A stretch of 10,004 nucleotides of DNA, taken from Roseiarcus sp043739325. Its GTDB lineage: Bacteria; Pseudomonadota; Alphaproteobacteria; Rhizobiales; Beijerinckiaceae. Below are positions 6,496 to 10,004 of this stretch, piece after piece (within the stretch, counting starts at the first letter, position 1; each line of letters opens with the position of its first letter). The notes under the pieces are model-generated. The model ran no database searches. It saw nothing but the letters and a program-made list of their open reading frames with translations, and had not been told where the DNA came from. The stretch lies in contig JAYUFK010000309.1 in the NCBI GenBank assembly GCA_043739325.1, positions 1 to 10,004 on the forward strand. Direction: 5' to 3'. Position numbers and translations under genes: made by a program.

Positions 6496-7422
6496 ATGCT
6501 CGTCGAGACTGCGCAACGCGAATACCGCACCTGGATATACGATAGTCGACGCTGGCGGCATTACGTGCCGCGGCGGGACGATATCGTCATCGTGACATAC
6601 CCGAAATGCGGCACGACCTGGATGCAGCGTATTGTCGGCCTGCTCATTTTTCAGACCCGTGACCCCAAGCCGATCATGCAGGTTTCTGCTTGGATTGATC
6701 GCCGGTTTCCTCGACCCATCGAGGATGTCATTGCTCAGATCGAGGCTCAGAAACACCGTCGTTTCCTGAAGTCGCACCTGCCGCTCGACGGGTTGCCTTT
6801 CTACGATGACGTCAAATATATCCATGTCGCAAGAGACGGCCGCGACGCCTGCATTTCGTTCCACAATCACGTCATTGGCTACACGGATCAGGCGCTTGAT
6901 CAACTGAACAAGGCCGGCATGGAGGACGAAACGATTGGACGCCCTTACCCCTGCATTCCAGTCGATCCCCGCAAATTCTTCCACCAATGGATCACGAGAG
7001 GCGAAGTGCCCGGCCACGAAGAGGGCTCGCCCACCGTTTCCTTTTTCCAGCTTGAAAAGACATGGTGGGAAGCCCGCACCAGACCCAATGTATTGCTGGT
7101 CCACTACAACGACCTAAAGTTTGACCTTTCGGCCGAAATGCAACGGATCGCCGATTTCCTCGACATATTCGTCCCCTCGGACTTATGGCCCCAACTCGTC
7201 GACGCAGCTGGTTTTGAGGCAATGCGACGCGATGGGGATGTTCTGATGTCCGAGATTGCAGCATCATTCAAGGAGGGCAGTCGTGGCTTCTTCTTTAAGG
7301 GCACCAACGAGCGCTGGCGCGGTGTTTTCTCCGAGGAAGATCTCGAACTTTACGAGGCGAAGGCCGAAGCGATGCTTGCGCCAAAGTGCGCCCGTTGGGT
7401 CGCGCGGGGCCGCGCACACTAA
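6496..7422 (+). CDS. PAPS-dependent sulfotransferase
   Basis: A 308-residue Sulfotransfer_1-type enzyme that moves sulfate from PAPS to a hydroxyl or amine acceptor. The 5'-phosphosulfate loop is TYPKCGTTWMQ (34-44; the usual Ser is Cys here). The catalytic base is His94 in FLKSHLPLDG. The 3'-phosphate site is YIHVARDGRDACISFHNH, with Arg113 and Ser121. The C-terminal GFFFKGTNERWRGVFSEED corresponds to the RKGxxGDWKxxFT region that also binds PAPS. The start at 6496 has GAAAGG nine bases upstream and puts the YDSRRWRHYVPRRDD segment near the N-terminus as in relatives. An in-frame ATG at 6469, one base after the upstream stop, is an alternative giving nine more residues. No signal peptide or membrane helix. 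The acceptor is unknown. Confidence 0.93.
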   Translation: MLVETAQREYRTWIYDSRRWRHYVPRRDDIVIVTYPKCGTTWMQRIVGLLIFQTRDPKPIMQVSAWIDRRFPRPIEDVIAQIEAQKHRRFLKSHLPLDGLPFYDDVKYIHVARDGRDACISFHNHVIGYTDQALDQLNKAGMEDETIGRPYPCIPVDPRKFFHQWITRGEVPGHEEGSPTVSFFQLEKTWWEARTRPNVLLVHYNDLKFDLSAEMQRIADFLDIFVPSDLWPQLVDAAGFEAMRRDGDVLMSEIAASFKEGSRGFFFKGTNERWRGVFSEEDLELYEAKAEAMLAPKCARWVARGRAH

Positions 7423-7481
7423 GGCGATCCTGCCCTGACATAGAAAACCAAGCACTTGTTTCCCGCACATTTCCTGTCCGC

Positions 7482-7725
7482 GTGAGCAATCTCTGCTCCA
7501 TCAGCATCGGGGCAGCACGCTTTCTGCGACCTGGCGCGAGCCATGCGGGACATGACGGGCAACATGCCATCGCTACCCGGCGTCTTTCCTGATTATTCGG
7601 CCCCAAAGACCCGCCTTTGCCATGGCGGGGAAAAAATACGGACCCCCGGCGCGACAAATGTCCGAAATACGAAGTCGCCCCATGGGGGTAGGTGCGTTGG
7701 CTTCACGTGGCGGACGTTAGGTGTC
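7482..7725 (+). pseudogene. SOS response-associated peptidase (SRAP), N-terminal half, decayed
   Basis: SRAP (YedK/HMCES) proteins begin MCNLYS and crosslink to abasic sites through Cys2. Here a GTG frame at 7482 reads VSNLCSI. Another frame then continues as DLARAMRDMTGNMPSLPGVF followed by PDYSAP, a near-perfect family segment. After a deletion of the RWGMP region, a third frame gives PPFAMAGKK, and the second frame resumes with GATNVRNTKSPH, matching the family's TNIRNTKSPHW. So at least three frameshifts and one deletion have broken the gene, and Cys2 is replaced by Ser. Similarity fades by about 7725. The missing C-terminal half may be the piece at 9639-9873 in the same orientation. The family call is from motif recognition. 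Confidence 0.7.
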
Positions 7726-7754
7726 ATGATACAAAGCTCGGGAGCGCGGGCGAC

Positions 7755-7782
7755 TTGTTCGGGGCTGTCCCAAACATAAAAT
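7755..7782 (+). promoter_or_regulatory. Possible promoter upstream of the first ABM-like gene
   Basis: TTGTTC (7755-7760) and TAAAAT (7777-7782, five of six to the -10 consensus) are 16 bases apart, about 50 bases before the ATG at 7833. The -35 match is weak. Confidence 0.3.
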
Positions 7783-7832
7783 CGAGGCTGTCGCCGCGAA
7801 AGCTCCGGCCGAAACTTTGGGGAGCAGCCTCA

Positions 7833-8129
7833 ATGACCGCCTTCAACGCCGTTCGCTTCCGGGTCAAGCCGGGACGTGATCAGGAATTTCTCGACGCGCA
7901 CCGAAACGTCGCGCGCAATTGGACCGGCTTGAACAAAGTCAATATGATCAAGACCGGCGACAGGACCTATTGCATCATTGCCGAATGGGTGGATATGGCC
8001 GCCATGGCGGCTGCGCGCCCAAACATGATCGCGACGCTTGACACTTTCCGCGACACGCTCGAAGACCTAGGTGGCGGCCTTGGCCTCACTGATCCGGTGT
8101 CGGGTCCTGTTGTTCTCGAATTGAAATAG
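7833..8129 (+). CDS. Small ABM-like (dimeric alpha/beta-barrel) protein
   Basis: A 98-residue protein starting at ATG 7833, eight bases after GGGGAG. The frame is open 47 codons upstream, but that part overlaps the SRAP remnant. The pattern is beta-alpha-beta-beta-alpha-beta: FNAVRFRVKPGRDQEFLDAH, then a helix, then VNMIKTGDRTYCIIAEW and a second helix before VVLELK. This is the shape of antibiotic-biosynthesis-monooxygenase-like ABM domains (ferredoxin-like fold, active as dimers). Such proteins may be small cofactor-free oxygenases, haem-binding or simply binding proteins; no catalytic residue can be assigned here. It is the first of three small plus-strand genes and lies about 117 bases before the next. 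Confidence 0.72.
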   Translation: MTAFNAVRFRVKPGRDQEFLDAHRNVARNWTGLNKVNMIKTGDRTYCIIAEWVDMAAMAAARPNMIATLDTFRDTLEDLGGGLGLTDPVSGPVVLELK

Positions 8130-8245
8130 ACGCCTCGCGACGCAGCTACGTTAACATGGCGAGCTATTGATCTCCAGGCGCTTCACGCTTTCCGGCAAGC
8201 CAGAACGTCCCGCTCTGGGATGCTGGATAAAACAGGGAGGAGATC

Positions 8246-8536
8246 ATGCACGCAGTTCTGAGGACTTATTCTGGCAAGGGAGCGAAGGAGCTGTTCGACA
8301 TCCTGGAGAAGCACTCGAAAGACATCGAGAAGCTACTTCGCTCAGTAAAGGGCTTCGTCGGCTACTCGTTGGTTCGCACGTCTCATGGGGGCTTCTCGGT
8401 ATCAATTTGCGAGGATAAGGCGGGCACTGACGAGAGCCTCGAAAAGGCGAAGGATTGGATTAAGCAGAACGCAGCCAGCGCGGGCGCGAGCGCCCCTGTC
8501 GTCACAGAGGGCGCTGCCATTCTCCATCTGAAATAG
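8246..8536 (+). CDS. Small conserved protein, possibly ABM-like
   Basis: A 96-residue protein with a strong ribosome site, GGGAGGAG, just before the ATG at 8246. It opens HAVLRTYSGKGAKELFDILE, then a helix and the strands GFVGYSLVRTSHGGFSVSIC. A second helix carries ESLEKAKDWIKQNAASA, and a final strand ends AILHLK. The order of strands and helices and the ending resemble the preceding gene, suggesting both share a dimeric alpha/beta-barrel fold, but residue identity is low. I do not recognise a named family or substrate. No signal peptide is seen, so it is probably cytosolic. A hairpin follows at 8556-8583. Confidence 0.72.
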   Translation: MHAVLRTYSGKGAKELFDILEKHSKDIEKLLRSVKGFVGYSLVRTSHGGFSVSICEDKAGTDESLEKAKDWIKQNAASAGASAPVVTEGAAILHLK

Positions 8537-8555
8537 CGCGACCCAGTAGCAACGT

Positions 8556-8583
8556 GCGAGGCCGCATCGGTTTGCCGCCTCGC
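8556..8583 (+). terminator. Hairpin terminator candidate after the second small gene
   Basis: GCGAGGC (8556-8562) pairs perfectly with GCCTCGC (8577-8583) over a 14-base loop, followed by CCTTATGTTTCTCT, which is T-rich but not a clean T-tract. It lies 20 bases after the stop at 8536 and before the ribosome site of the next gene, so it would partly separate the secreted-protein gene. Confidence 0.4.
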
Positions 8584-8658
8584 CCTTATGTTTCTCTAAT
8601 TGGACTGACGAACTGTCGCGCCAGTATGCCGTTTCGATTACAGCAAGAGGAGGAAAAA

Positions 8659-9120
8659 ATGCGTGTTTTGAACTGTGCTATTTGCGCCTTGGTCCTATCC
8701 AGCGGACTAATTGGCGCAGCCCATGCCCAGTCGGCGAAGGACGCCATCGCAGCTCACAATGCGGAGTTCGTGAAGGCATTCAACGCCAAGGACGGTGCCA
8801 AAGTGGCCTCCTTCTACAGCGAGGACGGCGCTGTATTGCCATCAAATGGTTTGCGTGTGGACGGACGCGCCAACCTTCAGAAGTTTTGGCAAGGTGCCGC
8901 TGACGCCGGCTTGACTGGCCTGACGATCACCACACAAGAAGTTCAAGAGAGTGGAAACTGGGCATCCGAGATTGGGACTTTTACGTTAAAAATCCCCGAC
9001 AAGGATGGAAAGCTCACAAATGATGTCGGCAAGTTCGTCGTCGTACATAAGAAAGAGGCGGACGGAAAGTGGTATTTGTACCGTGACATTTGGAACGACG
9101 ATCCGCCGAAAGCGCAGTGA
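8659..9120 (+). CDS. Secreted SnoaL/DUF4440-like (NTF2 fold) protein
   Basis: A 153-residue protein starting at ATG 8659 with AGAGGAGG seven bases upstream; upstream codons in the frame are leader DNA. Residues 1-23 form a signal peptide, with a hydrophobic stretch CAICALVLSSGLIG and an AHA cleavage site before QSAKDA, so the mature protein is periplasmic. The mature part is a cone-shaped NTF2-like domain. It has a first helix IAAHNAEFVKAFNAKDGAKV, the hallmark ASFYSEDGAVLPSNG, the helix ANLQKFWQGAADAGL, and C-terminal strands including GKFVVVHKKEADGKWYLY and RDIWNDDPP. Members of DUF4440/SgcJ-EcaC-type families are ligand binders or small isomerase-like enzymes; the activity here is unknown. 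Confidence 0.87.
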   Translation: MRVLNCAICALVLSSGLIGAAHAQSAKDAIAAHNAEFVKAFNAKDGAKVASFYSEDGAVLPSNGLRVDGRANLQKFWQGAADAGLTGLTITTQEVQESGNWASEIGTFTLKIPDKDGKLTNDVGKFVVVHKKEADGKWYLYRDIWNDDPPKAQ

Positions 9121-9320
9121 CAGAAATCTGATAACCAACTGCCGTGGGCGGCCACCGAGGCGCACATCTTGCTGCCATGCGCAGCGAGGGCCTGCGCCTC
9201 GAAAGTCCTTGTCTCAGATTTGGTAAAGAAACGCCGGCGCACCCCACAGCGTCTGGTACGTCTTTCGCTATGCGAAATCTCTCGCAAAAATCCATGAGTG
9301 CCTCTGGGTCCGTCAAATAG
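9121..9320. other. Noncoding stretch, probably decayed DNA
   Basis: No gene with a plausible start was found. GAGGCGC (about 9157) and GCGCCTC (about 9194) could pair over a long loop. A long minus-strand frame crosses the stretch and the neighbouring gene, but it has no family features. The right end merges into the DUF4188 remnant. Confidence 0.35.
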
Positions 9321-9512
9321 ACCGTGCTCATCGGCATGCGGATTAACAAGCCTTGGAAGGCCCAACAGTGGTGGCCGGTCTTCACCACGATGCCACGAAT
9401 GCTGAAGGAACTGGAGAGCGCGCCGCCTGACACGGGTTTTCTCGGCCGCACTGCTCTCGGCATGACAACCATGGTCCAGCATTGGCGGAGCTTCGACCAC
9501 CTGGAGCGATAA
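9321..9512 (+). pseudogene. DUF4188-family protein remnant
   Basis: The frame reads TVLIGMRINKPWKAQQWWPV, then FTTMPRMLKELESAPPDTGF, LGRTALGMTT and MVQHWRSFDHLER. This is the order of the N-terminal and middle parts of DUF4188 proteins: a G-M-R-I-N-K strand, a W-x-P-V...MPRML helix, GFLG and a QYWRSF-x-x-LE motif. An in-frame TAG at 9318 stands just before it, where the family has a continuing first strand. A TAA at 9513 replaces what is normally a Tyr codon after LER; the next codons read ASDT, so similarity seems to run on briefly before fading. With two in-frame stops and no start with a ribosome site, it is a pseudogene. DUF4188 belongs to the dimeric alpha/beta-barrel group; its biochemical role is not established. 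Confidence 0.65.
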
Positions 9513-9605
9513 GCCAGCGACACGGTTTGTCTCGGCAGCATGGTTTGGCTTGAGTGCGCGTTGCAGGAGCTGATACTGGGGCGCAGAGACAACGCGAACG
9601 AAGAC

Positions 9606-9621
9606 GTGCAGGTACCTGCAC
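9606..9621. repeat. Perfect 16-bp palindrome
   Basis: GTGCAGGTACCTGCAC equals its own reverse complement across all 16 bases. It lies between the DUF4188 remnant and the SRAP C-terminal piece. It may be a chance palindrome or a protein-binding site; nothing nearby decides between them. Confidence 0.4.
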
Positions 9622-9638
9622 AAAGAAAGACGGACCGG

Positions 9639-9873
9639 TTGCTTCAAAGCGAAACCCACGCAGCGGGCTCCCGCAAGCCCGTCTGGTTCGCACTGGATGA
9701 CACGAGGCCGCTCGCGTTCTTGACGACTGAGCGCAACGCCGTCGTCGCGCCGATCCATCCCAAGGCCATGCCGGTGATCCTGGATGACGGCTCCTGCCAG
9801 GGAGGCACTGAGGCTGCAACGACCCCTGCTGGATGATGCGCTGCGTATCGTCGCGCGTGGCCAGAAGCAAGAT
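9639..9873 (+). pseudogene. SRAP peptidase, C-terminal half, decayed
   Basis: The first frame reads SRKPVWFALDDTRPLAF and then directly LTTERNAVVAPIHPKAMPVI. In intact SRAP proteins about 28 residues (the FAGIW...GF section) stand between these parts, so there is an in-frame deletion. HPKAMPVIL is the conserved motif whose His acts in the active site. Just after it a second frame takes over as WMTAPAREALRLQRPLLDDA and LRIVARGQKQD, the normal C-terminus. The shift at about 9781 also lost the TTPEE-like helix. The piece is thus broken by at least one deletion and one frameshift. It is in the same orientation as the N-terminal SRAP piece at 7482-7725 and could be the other half of that gene. Confidence 0.75.
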
Positions 9874-9928
9874 GCCTACCCCGGCGGAAATGTTCTGACC
9901 CCTGCAGCAGGGGAATCGGGTGAAGGAT

Positions 9929-10003
9929 TCAAGCGGCAATTAGGCTCGCGAGATAGTCGTCGTCCCAAGCGGCGGTTTGGCGTTTGAGGCGCGTGGAATC
10001 CTT
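9929..10003 (-). CDS. Possible C-terminal end of a gene entering from the right edge
   Basis: Reading from the window edge on the minus strand, 24 codons give KDSTRLKRQTAAWDDDYLAS followed by LIAA and a TGA stop. The composition looks protein-like and resembles the tail of a transposase or other DNA-associated protein, but too little is present to assign a family. It could also be chance. Confidence 0.25.
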   Translation of the reverse strand, partial: KDSTRLKRQTAAWDDDYLASLIAA

Positions 10004-10004
10004 T

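Noticed and set aside
7833..9120. Toxin-antitoxin or antiphage system made of the small genes
   Set aside because: The sequences show ABM-like and NTF2-like layouts and a signal peptide, with no nuclease, kinase or DNA-binding motifs to support a defence role.
8943..9758. 271-codon minus-strand frame opposite the DUF4440-like gene and the pseudogenes
   Set aside because: Its product has no domain and it runs antisense to a gene with signal peptide and family motifs, so it is a chance open frame.
1..10004. CRISPR array, tRNA or rRNA genes, phage structural genes
   Set aside because: No regularly spaced repeats, no cloverleaf with a recognisable anticodon arm, no rRNA-like stretch and no phage-type genes were seen on reading both strands.

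Overview
The window looks like accessory chromosomal DNA of a GC-rich alphaproteobacterium, most likely of the Bradyrhizobium / Rhodopseudomonas type (Hyphomicrobiales). This is inferred from codon use, from many small Rhizobiales-type hypothetical genes, and from the kind of insertion sequence and decayed genes present. Nothing in the sequence names the species.

Layout, left to right. (1) 100-567 (+): an ORF resembling the C-terminal half of an arylamine N-acetyltransferase, without the catalytic Cys/His half, so probably a remnant. (2) 731-2792 (-): a tightly coupled operon of a TetR-type regulator, a YfcG-like glutathione transferase and a LigE-like glutathione transferase, each pair joined by a 4-base ATGA overlap. 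A palindromic operator candidate lies inside the predicted promoter. A DsbA-family thiol oxidoreductase (2900-3541, +) is transcribed divergently. Together they look like a thiol/electrophile detoxification module. (3) About 3731-4625 (-): the 3' part of an IS1111-group (IS110 family) element, with the serine-containing transposase C-terminus and the downstream noncoding end that in this group encodes the guide RNA. It is fused to the first few dozen codons of a second EamA-type transporter (4620-4761, -), which follows a complete DMT transporter (4804-5721, -). (4) 5940-7422 (+): a two-gene unit of a small five-helix membrane protein and a PAPS-dependent sulfotransferase. (5) 7482-9873 (+): a decayed SRAP (YedK/HMCES-type SOS response-associated peptidase) gene seems to be present as two pieces, the N-terminal half at about 7482-7725 and the C-terminal half at about 9639-9873. 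Between them lie three intact small genes, two ABM-like small proteins and a secreted SnoaL/DUF4440-like protein, and a DUF4188 pseudogene. (6) The right edge holds 24 codons of a possible C-terminus entering from outside on the minus strand.

Overall this is a mosaic of intact stress/detoxification and transport genes among fragments of mobile elements and eroding genes. The points most worth a second look are the split SRAP locus with its cargo, the IS1111 3' end with its putative guide-RNA region joined to a truncated transporter, and the TetR-controlled glutathione transferase / DsbA module.
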